Notes under the pieces: model-generated
The model's database searches: none
Seen by the model: only the letters and a program-made list of their open reading frames with translations
Told to the model about the DNA's origin: nothing
Program-made: the position numbers and the translations under genes
In this document: piece by piece, positions 7,209 to 15,238 of the stretch
Layout of the letters: each line of letters starts with the position of its first letter
Position numbering within the stretch: the first letter of the stretch is position 1
Assembly (NCBI GenBank): GCA_017448345.1
Contig: JAFSLP010000001.1
Span: 1-39,847, forward strand
Direction: 5' to 3'
Source of the DNA: Paludibacteraceae bacterium
GTDB taxonomy: Bacteria; Bacteroidota; Bacteroidia; Bacteroidales; Paludibacteraceae
DNA length: 39,847 bases

Positions 7209-7946
7209 ATGAAGTTATTTCAACATATTGGCGAATATACGCTGCTGATGGGTCGCGTGTTGCGCTTGCCGGACAGGCAGCGGATGTTCTGGAGGCAGTA
7301 CAGCCGCGAGTTGGAGAAACAGGGATTACAGTCCCTGCCCATTGTGCTCATTATCTCCGTGTTCATCGGTGCTATCCTGACCATTCAGGCGAAAACCAAC
7401 ACCGAGAACCCGCTGCTGCCTACCTATACGGTGGGACTCCTGACCCGCGAGACACTCCTGTTGGAGTTCTCCAGCACGATTCTCTGTCTTATATTAGCCG
7501 GGAAGGTGGGTTCGAACATCGCCTCGGAGATAGGCACCATGCGCATCACCGAGCAGATTGATGCGATGGAGATAATGGGTGTGAACAGCGCCAACTACCT
7601 GATTTTGCCGAAGATACTTGCTTTTGTAACGATGATGCCGATGCTGGTCATCATCTCTACTGCCGTCGGGCTGGTCGGCGGATGGGCGGTCGGCGCCTTC
7701 ACGGACATCATCACGGTCCATGACTACCTCGTCGGCGTGCAGTACGCCTTCAACCCCTATTATGTGTGGTACGGTATCATCAAGAGCTTGGTCTTCGCCT
7801 TCGTAATCACCAGCATGAGCAGTTACTACGGCTATAACGTGCGCGGCGGGGCACTGGATGTCGGACGAGCAAGCACCAACGCCGTAGTCAACTCCAACAT
7901 CATGATTTTGTTCCTTGATTTGGTTTTGAGTAAACTGCTGCTGTAA
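7209..7946 (+). CDS. mlaE: MlaE-type permease of the lipid-transport ABC system
   Basis: The protein has 245 residues. The start at 7209 (MKLFQHIGEYTLL) is chosen because the promoter -7 box lies inside the longer frame. It has about five or six hydrophobic segments (for example LPIVLIISVFIGAILTIQ, LEFSSTILCLILAGKVGSNI and LAFVTMMPMLVIISTAVGLV). The conserved permease loop with EIGTMRITEQIDAMEIMGVN is clear. MlaE with MlaF moves phospholipids between inner and outer membranes with an MCE protein (MlaD). The ATPase gene follows after a four-unit 10-bp array. An MlaD gene does not follow here and is expected elsewhere. Confidence 0.92.
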   Translation: MKLFQHIGEYTLLMGRVLRLPDRQRMFWRQYSRELEKQGLQSLPIVLIISVFIGAILTIQAKTNTENPLLPTYTVGLLTRETLLLEFSSTILCLILAGKVGSNIASEIGTMRITEQIDAMEIMGVNSANYLILPKILAFVTMMPMLVIISTAVGLVGGWAVGAFTDIITVHDYLVGVQYAFNPYYVWYGIIKSLVFAFVITSMSSYYGYNVRGGALDVGRASTNAVVNSNIMILFLDLVLSKLLL

Positions 7947-7983
7947 TCGGAGGTAATCGGAATTAATCGGAGATCATCGGAGA
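7944..7983. repeat. 10-bp tandem array spanning the mlaE-mlaF junction
   Basis: Four units of TAATCGGAgg type run from the mlaE stop codon (TAA 7944-7946) to 3 bp before the mlaF ATG. Each unit contains a CGGA core and most contain GGAG, so the array also supplies Shine-Dalgarno-like sequence in front of mlaF. Confidence 0.85.
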
Positions 7984-7986
7984 AAA

Positions 7987-8745
7987 ATGATTGAAGTCAA
8001 AGATATTGTTAAGTCCTTCGACGGAAACGTGGTGCTGAACCATGTCTCCACACAGATGCGTGACGGCGAGGTGAACATGATTATCGGTCAGTCCGGCAGC
8101 GGAAAGACCGTGCTCATGAAGAGTCTGATAGGGCTGCACGACGTGGACAGCGGGCAGATCCTCTACGACGGACGAGACCTCGCCAAGATGAAGAGCAAGG
8201 ACATCCGGATGCTGCACCGCGAGGTGGGAATGCTCTTTCAGGGAAGCGCGCTCTTCGACAGCATGAATGTCATGGAGAATGTCCTCTTCCCGATGGAGAT
8301 GTTCAGCTCCAAGAGCCGCGAGGAGATGCAGCAACGGGCGGAGTTCTGCCTCAGACGTGTCGAGATGCCGGAGCGTGTCTGGCACCTCATGCCCAGCGAG
8401 ATAAGCGGCGGACAGCAGAAACGCGTCGCCATTGCACGAGCTATCGTCTTGGAGCCGAAATACCTCTTCTGCGACGAACCCAACTCGGGCTTGGACCCCA
8501 AAACCAGTCTCGTCATTGATGCACTGATACAGGATATTACACGCGAATATAACATCTGCACCATCGTCAACAGCCATGACATGAATTCCATCATGGAGAT
8601 AGGGGACAACATCCTTTTCCTCAAGGGAGGACAGAAAGAATGGCAGGGGTCGCGCCATGAGATATTCACCAGCACGAACGAGGCGCTGAATGACTTCGTC
8701 TTCGCCAGTGAACTTTTCAAGAAAATCAAACAAGCGAATATATGA
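7987..8745 (+). CDS. mlaF: MlaF-type ABC ATPase
   Basis: A 252-residue ABC ATPase. Walker A is GQSGSGKT (about 34-41), the Q-loop segment is GMLFQGSALFDSM, the signature is ISGGQQKRVAIARA, Walker B is YLFCDEPNSGLDP, and the H-loop His lies in IVNSHDMNS. The FQGSALFDSMNVMENV region and pairing with MlaE favour lipid-asymmetry maintenance or retrograde phospholipid transport over a generic transporter. It acts on the cytoplasmic face of the inner membrane. Its stop overlaps the next ATG by 4 bp (ATGA), coupling it to a small secreted protein that is not part of known Mla systems. Confidence 0.93.
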   Translation: MIEVKDIVKSFDGNVVLNHVSTQMRDGEVNMIIGQSGSGKTVLMKSLIGLHDVDSGQILYDGRDLAKMKSKDIRMLHREVGMLFQGSALFDSMNVMENVLFPMEMFSSKSREEMQQRAEFCLRRVEMPERVWHLMPSEISGGQQKRVAIARAIVLEPKYLFCDEPNSGLDPKTSLVIDALIQDITREYNICTIVNSHDMNSIMEIGDNILFLKGGQKEWQGSRHEIFTSTNEALNDFVFASELFKKIKQANI

Positions 8746-9092
8746 AAAAAGTACTATGGATGGTAGCTTTGATGGCTACACTGGTGCTGGGTGCGGGAGC
8801 ACAGGAGGCACCACAGAAACAGAGAGTGCCGGCGTATCGCGGGATTATTGAACGCGTGCAGCCCAACGGAGACACGCTCCGCACATACCTGCGCGGGGAC
8901 GAACGCAAACACTGGATGATGACTGAAGACGGATGGCTCATTCAGGAGTCGAAACGAGGATGGCTCAAATACATGAAGACCAACCGCAAAGGTGAAGTCG
9001 TACTGAGCTGCCGCAAGGCGCATAACGCCGAGAAACGCTCCAAATGCGAGAACCGGTGGCTGGAGAAGCACGGAATGAAGAAGAATTTATGA
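8742..9092 (+). CDS. Small secreted protein resembling a stand-alone M6 propeptide
   Basis: A 116-residue protein with a signal peptide (1-20, LWMVALMATLVLGAGA). The mature part contains VQPNGDTLRTYLRGDERKHW, MMTEDGWLIQ and an Arg/Lys-rich end. The same order (a GDxT segment, an L.GDe..H stretch, then M...G..l) is seen in the N-terminal propeptide region of the M6 proteases at 3011-4783 and 9129-10733. No catalytic domain follows. The start overlaps mlaF as ATGA, and the second M6 protease begins 36 bp after the stop. It could be a free inhibitor or folding helper for the neighbouring protease, or a remnant of a truncated M6 gene. The intact signal peptide, proper stop and coupling favour a real gene. 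The function is inferred from similarity and position only. Confidence 0.7.
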   Translation: MKKVLWMVALMATLVLGAGAQEAPQKQRVPAYRGIIERVQPNGDTLRTYLRGDERKHWMMTEDGWLIQESKRGWLKYMKTNRKGEVVLSCRKAHNAEKRSKCENRWLEKHGMKKNL

Positions 9093-9128
9093 GTTATGAG
9101 TAATAATTGATAATTAATAATTATATTT
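9087..9128. repeat. Heptamer array filling the gap before the second M6 protease
   Basis: Six consecutive 7-bp units (TTATGAG twice, then TAATAAT, TGATAAT, TAATAAT, TATATTT) run from the upstream stop codon (TGA 9090-9092) exactly to the base before the ATG at 9129. Confidence 0.75.
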
Positions 9129-10733
9129 ATGAAGAAGATTTTTAGTGTTCTGATGATTAGTGCTGTGGCTGTGACCGCAGCCGCTATGCCCGCACGACGC
9201 GGACCGGTTACCCGCACCGCAGAGGACGGGACAGAGAAAACAGTGTTCCTGCACGGAGATGCTTTCAGCCATCATATGACCGATGAAGCTGGCAACTGGC
9301 TGGACGAAACTACCCTCCGCCCGATGAGCGCGGAACAGCGTGCGGCACGCCAACAGAAGAATGCGGCACGCAGACAGGCTCGCCGTATCCAGCAGAAAGA
9401 GCAGGCAGGCTCGCCACTGAACCTCGCCCCACGGGGACTGCTCATCATGGTTAATTTCAAGAACAAAGCATTCACCACACCCGCCGACACCATCCATGAG
9501 ATGATTAACGGCGAGAATTTCAACCGCTCCTATGAATACGACTACACCTATACCTACAACCGCAAGACTTACACACAGCATGTCGTGGTGGACCATGTCG
9601 GCGGTAGCGCACGCCGGTATTTCCATGACGTCAGCTGGGGGCAGTACAACCCGCAGTTTGACGTGGTGGGACCTTACACCCTGAGCCAGAACTATTCCTA
9701 TTACGGCAGGAACGATGATGCCAACGTGGGTTATATGATTAAAGAAGCCTGCGAACTGGCGGACGCAGATGGCGTGGATTTCACTGTCTATGACAATAAC
9801 AACGACGGCGAAGTGGACTTCGTCTATGTGCTCTATGCCGGGTACGGAGAAGCGGACGGCGGTCCGGAAACCACCGTCTGGCCCCATAACTACGACATGC
9901 AGTACACCGGCGTGAGCTGCACCGTCGATGGCTTGGAGGTTGGAAACTATGCCTGCTCCAATGAGATAAGCTATTACTCGGGCATGTACAACGGCGTAGG
10001 CACTTTCTGCCATGAGTTCAGCCATGTACTCGGGCTGCCGGACCTCTACGAGACCAACAATGAGAACTCGTGGCTCGGGCTCCACACCCTGCTGGAATGG
10101 GACATCCTTGACTACGGACCCTATAACAACGACGGCAACACCCCTCCTGCCTATTCTGCCTATGAGCGTTTCTTCATGGGATGGCTCAAACCACGCGTGC
10201 TGACGGATGCGGAATATGTCTGGCTCAACCCGCTGGACCCCGGAAAAGAGGCGCTCATCATGTGCGATGGCGACGCACACAACCTCGTCGGAAACAACCC
10301 GAATCCTGCTACCTTCTACCTCGCCGAATGCCGCACGAAGACAGGATGGGACGAGTACCTCCCCGGAGAAGGACTGCTCATCACGAAAATCAAATACAGC
10401 AACTACTACTGGACGAATAACAAAGTCAACAACTCCGCTAATAACATGGGCGTGGACCTCATGGAGGCAAAGGCGAACACCTCGGAGTATGCAGAGCCGA
10501 CCGATGCGTTCCCTGCCGGCTCCAGACAATGGACTGCCTATGCGGACCATGAGCTTTCGCAGATTACGCTGCAGGACGGCGGAGCGGTCACTTTCTCCTA
10601 CAGAGGTGCCAAACCGACTGCTATAGAGACGGTGCAGCCTGCGGATGACGCGCCTCGCAAGATGCTGCGCGACGGACAAGTGGTCATCTTCCGAAACGGC
10701 GTCCTCTATGACCTGAACGGACGGGCTTTATGA
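9129..10733 (+). CDS. M6 family secreted zinc metalloprotease (second copy) with sorting-like tail
   Basis: A 534-residue protein with a signal peptide (1-19, [17 protein letters not shown]), a propeptide-like part (about 20-95, with [20 protein letters not shown] and an Arg/Gln-rich linker), and an M6 catalytic domain from [14 protein letters not shown]. The zinc site is [14 protein letters not shown] (His about 295, Glu 296, His 299). [20 protein letters not shown] is the calcium-loop-like segment. The C-terminal [20 protein letters not shown] plus NGRAL matches the tails of two other secreted proteins in the window. It is paralogous to 3011-4783 but has the tail that copy lacks and no InlB-like end. 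It is probably exported across both membranes and surface-linked or released as an extracellular protease. The orphan propeptide-like gene lies directly upstream; exonuclease III overlaps its end as ATGA. Confidence 0.92.
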   Translation: MKKIFSVLMISAVAVTAAAMPARRGPVTRTAEDGTEKTVFLHGDAFSHHMTDEAGNWLDETTLRPMSAEQRAARQQKNAARRQARRIQQKEQAGSPLNLAPRGLLIMVNFKNKAFTTPADTIHEMINGENFNRSYEYDYTYTYNRKTYTQHVVVDHVGGSARRYFHDVSWGQYNPQFDVVGPYTLSQNYSYYGRNDDANVGYMIKEACELADADGVDFTVYDNNNDGEVDFVYVLYAGYGEADGGPETTVWPHNYDMQYTGVSCTVDGLEVGNYACSNEISYYSGMYNGVGTFCHEFSHVLGLPDLYETNNENSWLGLHTLLEWDILDYGPYNNDGNTPPAYSAYERFFMGWLKPRVLTDAEYVWLNPLDPGKEALIMCDGDAHNLVGNNPNPATFYLAECRTKTGWDEYLPGEGLLITKIKYSNYYWTNNKVNNSANNMGVDLMEAKANTSEYAEPTDAFPAGSRQWTAYADHELSQITLQDGGAVTFSYRGAKPTAIETVQPADDAPRKMLRDGQVVIFRNGVLYDLNGRAL

Positions 10734-11491
10734 AAATCATCAGTTACAACCTCAACGGCATCCGTTCCGCCGTCAGCAAAGGGCTCTTGGACTGGCTCAG
10801 AACCGAGAGCCCCGATGTCTTCTGCATTCAGGAGAGCAAGGCGCAGCCCGAGCAGATTGACGTAATGGCGTTTCAGGAGCTCGGCTATCACAGCTACATC
10901 CATTCGGCGGAGAAAAAAGGCTATTCGGGCGTCTGTATCTTCTCCAAACGCGAGCCCGACAGAGTGGTGGCGGGGATTGGCAATCCCGATTTCGACAGGG
11001 AGGGGAGGGTCCTCCGTGCGGACTTCGGCGACCTTACCGTCGTCGATGCTTACATCCCCAGTGGTACCACGGGAGATATACGACAGACCGTTAAAATGGC
11101 GTTTCTGGAAGAGCTGCTGACATGGACATGCAATCTGCGCAAAGAGCGTCCGAACCTCATTGTCTGCGGCGATTACAACATCTGCCACAAGCCCATCGAC
11201 ATCAACCACCCCGAGCGGCAAATCGGCGTCTCCGGATTCCTGCCCGAGGAACGCGAATGGATGGACCGATGGGAAGCAAGCGGTATGGTGGATTCTTTCA
11301 GGGTCTTCGACCCGAATCCCGAACGGTACAGCTGGTGGTCTTGGCGAGCCGGAGCACGGGCGCGCAACGTGGGATGGCGCATCGACTACCTGTGGGTCAG
11401 CGAACCCTTGAGAGAGAGACTCACGGACGGCAGAATACTGACGGAGGCGGTCCATTCGGACCACTGCCCTGTAGCGGTTACGCTTGATTGA
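10730..11491 (+). CDS. xth: Exodeoxyribonuclease III (AP endonuclease)
   Basis: A 253-residue enzyme of the usual length for the ExoIII/APE family. The motifs are in order: [22 protein letters not shown] (metal-binding Glu), [11 protein letters not shown] (catalytic Asp and Asn), a WWSWRAGAR segment, RIDYLWVS, and [11 protein letters not shown] at the end (the Asp-His pair). It cuts DNA at abasic sites and removes 3' blocking groups in base-excision repair in the cytoplasm. Its ATG overlaps the protease stop by 4 bp, so it is carried in the same transcript although its job is unrelated to its neighbours. Confidence 0.95.
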   Translation: MKIISYNLNGIRSAVSKGLLDWLRTESPDVFCIQESKAQPEQIDVMAFQELGYHSYIHSAEKKGYSGVCIFSKREPDRVVAGIGNPDFDREGRVLRADFGDLTVVDAYIPSGTTGDIRQTVKMAFLEELLTWTCNLRKERPNLIVCGDYNICHKPIDINHPERQIGVSGFLPEEREWMDRWEASGMVDSFRVFDPNPERYSWWSWRAGARARNVGWRIDYLWVSEPLRERLTDGRILTEAVHSDHCPVAVTLD

Positions 11492-11500
11492 AACACGATA

Positions 11501-11540
11501 GATATACGTAAGATATACGGAGGATATACGGAGGATAACG
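11501..11540. repeat. 11-bp tandem array before lptB
   Basis: Three units of GATATACGGAG type (11501-11511, 11512-11522, 11523-11533) and a partial fourth end just before the lptB ATG at 11543. Each full unit of the last two brings GGAGG, so Shine-Dalgarno-like sequence is repeated. Confidence 0.85.
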
Positions 11541-11542
11541 CT

Positions 11543-12289
11543 ATGGATAAGCTGAGAACAGAGCACCTTGTCAAGAAGTACGGTAAACGGACCGTAGTGG
11601 ACGACGTGTCTATTGAACTGACGCAAGGCGAGATTGTCGGTCTCTTGGGTCCTAACGGAGCGGGGAAGACCACTACTTTCTATATGACTACAGGCTTGGT
11701 GGCGGCAAACAACGGACGTATCTTCCTCAACGACAAGGACATAACCGGTTATCCGATGTACAGGCGTGCACAGATGGGTATCGGATACCTGCCGCAGGAA
11801 GCCAGTGTCTTCCGTAAGATGACCGTGGAGGACAACCTGCGCGCTGTGCTGGAGATGACCGATTTCAGCAAGGAATATCAGGAGGAGAAAGTGGAGCAGC
11901 TCATTAAGGAGTTCAACCTTGCACATGTGCGCAAGAATCTCGGTGACCGCCTCAGCGGCGGAGAGAGACGGCGCACGGAGATAGCACGCTGCCTGGCCAT
12001 TGAACCCAAATTCGTCATGCTCGACGAGCCTTTCGCCGGAGTGGACCCGATTGCAGTACAGGAGATACAGGACGTTGTTTGGCGGCTCAAAGACAAGAAT
12101 ATCGGCATCCTCATCACAGACCATAACGTGGACGAGACCCTGATGATTACCGACCGTGCCTATCTGCTCTTCGAGGGCAGGATTCTCTTCCACGGCACGC
12201 CGGAAGAGCTGGCTGCCAACCCCACCGTGCGTAAGAATTATCTTGGGCGTGATTTTGAGCTGAAGAGAAAAACCCGAGAGGAGAACTGA
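11543..12289 (+). CDS. lptB: LPS export ABC ATPase LptB
   Basis: A 248-residue ABC ATPase. Walker A is [17 protein letters not shown], the Q-loop is [18 protein letters not shown], the signature is [15 protein letters not shown], Walker B is [13 protein letters not shown], and the H-loop is [25 protein letters not shown] and the LSGGERRR form are typical of LptB, which powers extraction of lipopolysaccharide from the inner membrane with LptF/LptG. The partner permeases are not in the window. It begins a block of envelope and glycan genes, which fits its role. Confidence 0.94.
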   Translation: MDKLRTEHLVKKYGKRTVVDDVSIELTQGEIVGLLGPNGAGKTTTFYMTTGLVAANNGRIFLNDKDITGYPMYRRAQMGIGYLPQEASVFRKMTVEDNLRAVLEMTDFSKEYQEEKVEQLIKEFNLAHVRKNLGDRLSGGERRRTEIARCLAIEPKFVMLDEPFAGVDPIAVQEIQDVVWRLKDKNIGILITDHNVDETLMITDRAYLLFEGRILFHGTPEELAANPTVRKNYLGRDFELKRKTREEN

Positions 12290-12293
12290 CACC

Positions 12294-14273
12294 ATGTTGA
12301 GAACTGTCTGGAGACACCCGTGGGTAACAGCGGCAAGCAATATTGCTTTGGTGCTTCTGCTGTATAGTCTGATGCGAGCGGGATGCTACGCCGTCAACAA
12401 AGGGATGTTTCCTGACATGACGGTGCGGCATCTGATGGAGATAATGGCGGGTGGCATACGGTTCGACCTCACGGCGGTTCTGTATCTGAGTGCATTATAC
12501 ATTGTGGCGGCGTTGCTGCCACTTCCTGTTTCTTGGAGAAACCATCCCCTGTACCGGAGATGCGCCGTGTGGGCGTTTTGGATTCCCAATAGTATCGGTC
12601 TGATTGTCAACGCGATAGACATTGTCTATATGCGCTTCTCCGGCAAGCGTACCACGTGTGCATTCTTCACGGAGTTTCAGCATGAGCATAACCTATGGAG
12701 GGTGTTCTGTGAAGGGATGCTGGATTACTGGTACGTGGCGGTAGCCGCTCTGGCGGCGCTGGTTCTCCTTGGGCTGCTCACACGGCGGTACTGGCGTGTG
12801 GAGACCCGCCAGCCGCGATGGTATTACATCCGCGAGACGGTGCTGTTAGTGGTTACTGTCTATTTCTGTGTCATCGGCATACGAGGCGGATTCGGCAGGT
12901 ACACCCGTCCCATCACCATCAGCAATGCGGCGCAATACACCGACCGCCCGGCAGAGACGGCACTGGTGCTCAACACACCTTTTACGCTGATGAAATCGAT
13001 AGAGAGTCCCCGGTACGTGGAGCCGGATTACTTCCCTGCTGAGGAACTGGCGGAGCATATGACTCCGGAGCACGGCATAGCGGTAAACGGAGAGACTGCT
13101 GCACCCGAAGAAGGAAACAGAGAGACTGCTGCACCCGAAGAAGGAAACAGGCGGACCAATGTAGTGGTGATTATTCTGGAGTCGTTCAGCAAGGAATATA
13201 TAGGTTTCTACAACCGTGACATCGCCGGTTATACCGGTTACACACCGTTTCTGGACAGTCTGCTGGAGCAGGCGGTGACGTTTGATTTCTCCTTTGCATC
13301 AGGGCGCAAGAGCATTGATGCGATGCCATCCGTGCTGTCCTCCATCCCTATGCTGATTGAGCCGTATATAGTCACGCCGTACTCCACAAACAGGATATCG
13401 TCTATCCCCGAGCGGCTGAAGAGAAAGGGATACCGGACGGCGTTCTTCCATGGCGCGCCGAACGGGAGCATGGGGTTCTTGGCATATGCACGCAGTGCTG
13501 GGTTTGATGCCTATTACGGAATGGACGAATTTGATGACGACAGCGAATATGACGGCACATGGGCGATATGGGACGAGCCGTTCCTGCAATACTATGCCAA
13601 CACCATGACTGCGATGGAGGAACCGTTCATGACTGCCGTCTTCACCGCCAGCAGCCATCACCCTTTCAGGGTGCCAAGCCAATACAGGGATTCGTTCCCC
13701 AAGGGGTCTATACCGGTTCATGAGACCATCGGTTATACGGACCATGCACTCAGACGGTTCTTTGAGACCGCCAGACAGCAGCCTTGGTACGGGCATACCC
13801 TGTTTGTCATCACGGCGGACCATACCAATGAACTGAGTCTGCCGGAATATACGAATGCCAAAGGTCTGTATGAGGTGCCGGTCGCCTTTTTTGACCCGCA
13901 GGCGGAGAAAGGGGAGCGCTTGGCGAGAGTCATCAGCCAGACGGACATCATGCCTTCCGTTCTGGAGTATGTGGGATATGACGAGCCCTATTTCGCCTTC
14001 GGAGAAGCGGCATTGACACAAAGCGGTAAGGCGCATCCGTATGCCGTGTGCTACAACGAACCGCTGTTTCAGATTTTCTCCGACAGCCTGCTGGTGCAGT
14101 TCGACGGAGAGCGGGTTGTGGCGGTGTACGACTATCGGCGGGACCGGTGCCTGCATAGGAATATCGCCGGCAGTATCGACCCGCAACGCATTGCGCCGAT
14201 GGAGGAGTACCTGAAGGCATATATCCAGCAGTATATACGCCGCATGATACACGACGAGATGACTGTCCTATGA
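12294..14273 (+). CDS. LtaS-like membrane sulfatase (phosphoglycerol/phosphoethanolamine transferase type)
   Basis: A 659-residue protein with about five N-terminal membrane segments (about 10-210) and an outward-facing sulfatase-fold domain. VVVIILESFSKEYIGFYN carries the metal-binding Glu. FASGRKSIDAMPSVLSSIPM is the nucleophile region, with Ser where Staphylococcus LtaS has Thr. FVITADHTNEL holds the Asp-His metal ligands. Bacteroidota lack lipoteichoic acid, so this family probably adds a phospho-alcohol group to a lipid or surface glycan; the lptB, glycosyltransferase and ligase neighbours support a role in envelope glycan decoration. A 10-residue linker duplication (RETAAPEEGN twice, about residues 267-286) precedes the catalytic domain. 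Its end overlaps the kelch lipoprotein start as ATGA. Confidence 0.85.
   Translation: MLRTVWRHPWVTAASNIALVLLLYSLMRAGCYAVNKGMFPDMTVRHLMEIMAGGIRFDLTAVLYLSALYIVAALLPLPVSWRNHPLYRRCAVWAFWIPNSIGLIVNAIDIVYMRFSGKRTTCAFFTEFQHEHNLWRVFCEGMLDYWYVAVAALAALVLLGLLTRRYWRVETRQPRWYYIRETVLLVVTVYFCVIGIRGGFGRYTRPITISNAAQYTDRPAETALVLNTPFTLMKSIESPRYVEPDYFPAEELAEHMTPEHGIAVNGETAAPEEGNRETAAPEEGNRRTNVVVIILESFSKEYIGFYNRDIAGYTGYTPFLDSLLEQAVTFDFSFASGRKSIDAMPSVLSSIPMLIEPYIVTPYSTNRISSIPERLKRKGYRTAFFHGAPNGSMGFLAYARSAGFDAYYGMDEFDDDSEYDGTWAIWDEPFLQYYANTMTAMEEPFMTAVFTASSHHPFRVPSQYRDSFPKGSIPVHETIGYTDHALRRFFETARQQPWYGHTLFVITADHTNELSLPEYTNAKGLYEVPVAFFDPQAEKGERLARVISQTDIMPSVLEYVGYDEPYFAFGEAALTQSGKAHPYAVCYNEPLFQIFSDSLLVQFDGERVVAVYDYRRDRCLHRNIAGSIDPQRIAPMEEYLKAYIQQYIRRMIHDEMTVL
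13091..13150. repeat. Exact in-frame 30-bp tandem duplication
   Basis: Two identical 30-bp units (AGAGACTGCTGCACCCGAAG plus 10 bp) encode a doubled Glu/Pro-rich linker between the membrane part and the sulfatase domain of the LtaS-like protein. Confidence 0.95.
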
Positions 14274-15238
14274 AGAAATACCTGTACATAGTAATGCTTG
14301 TGCTGCTCGCAGCATGCACGCCGCAGCCGGAACTGGAGGTCGCGTTGCACGAATGTACGCCCATCCCCTCGCCGCGTGCCTGTGCCGCCTGTTTTGTGGT
14401 GGACGGTCAGGCGTATGTCTTCGCAGGCAGAGACAGCACTGGTACTGCGAAAAACGACTTGTGGCGCTATACGCCTGCTACGGACACATGGGAGGACTTG
14501 GGCGTCACTCCTCTGCGCCCGCGTGTGAATGCCACCGCCTGCGTCCTGAACGGCAAAGTGTACCTCGGGCTGGGGTTCTGCGGCAAGTATGGAAACGACA
14601 GTTCTTATCTGCGGGACTGGTGGGAATATACGCCCGGTACGCAGCAATGGACTCAGTTGGCTTCTTACCCGAACGACTACACCGACCGCGCAACGGCTTT
14701 CGCTCACGGAGATGCGTTATATGTGGGATATGGCTTCAGCTGGAACTACCGGCGTGACATGTTCCGCTATGATATATCTTCCGGACATTGGGACTCCATT
14801 GACGTACAGGTATCCTTTCACGGTTACCCTACCCGCTCCTTCGGTGGCACAGGCTGCACTTGTCAGGGACGGCATTTTATGGGGACCGGCTATTACCGCC
14901 ACAGTTTGGACTGGTGGGCGGAACTGGCGGACGGCACGCACTGGGAGCGGCGTACACCTGTGCCCGGCAAAGCGCGCACACTGGCGGCTACGGCGGCTAC
15001 GGACAACTATATATACCTGTGCGGAGGATTGCATTACGGCGGCGTGAACACCACCGGAGAAGTGATGCAGGACATCCGCCGCTATGACCCGCAGACGGAC
15101 CGATGGACCTATGTGGCTGTGCTGCCGCAAGGCATATTCAACCATTTCTGTTTCACATCCGGCGGACGCGTCTACATAGGCGGAGGCGAGACGGAAGAAG
15201 GGCGGATAACTGACAAACTTTGGTATTTTGAGGAATAG
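14270..15238 (+). CDS. Kelch-repeat lipoprotein
   Basis: A 322-residue protein with a lipoprotein signal (VMLVLLAAC, Cys about 15), so it should be lipid-anchored. Five to six kelch blades can be seen with the usual motif of hydrophobics, GG or G, a Tyr/Trp and a conserved Trp: AYVFAGRDSTGTAKNDLWRY, VYLGLGFCGKYG, LYVGYGFSWNYRRDMFRY, IYLCGGLHYGGVNTTGE and VYIGGGETEEGR. Kelch propellers bind proteins or sugars; some, like NanM, are enzymes. The active-site residues of galactose oxidase or NanM cannot be recognised. It is coupled by ATGA to the LtaS-like gene and overlaps the Wzi-like gene, so it probably serves surface glycan assembly. Confidence 0.82.
   Translation: MKKYLYIVMLVLLAACTPQPELEVALHECTPIPSPRACAACFVVDGQAYVFAGRDSTGTAKNDLWRYTPATDTWEDLGVTPLRPRVNATACVLNGKVYLGLGFCGKYGNDSSYLRDWWEYTPGTQQWTQLASYPNDYTDRATAFAHGDALYVGYGFSWNYRRDMFRYDISSGHWDSIDVQVSFHGYPTRSFGGTGCTCQGRHFMGTGYYRHSLDWWAELADGTHWERRTPVPGKARTLAATAATDNYIYLCGGLHYGGVNTTGEVMQDIRRYDPQTDRWTYVAVLPQGIFNHFCFTSGGRVYIGGGETEEGRITDKLWYFEE

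Noticed and set aside
9114-10679. 521-codon open frame on the minus strand
   Set aside because: It lies fully opposite the second M6 protease, whose motifs are clear; the minus-strand translation has no recognisable motif or signal.
10706-12340. 544-codon open frame on the minus strand
   Set aside because: Antisense to exonuclease III and lptB, both unmistakable; a product of codon use on the other strand.
15228-15238. Frameshift between the kelch and Wzi-like genes
   Set aside because: A TTG start inside the upstream gene's end explains the overlap; both proteins have complete ends.
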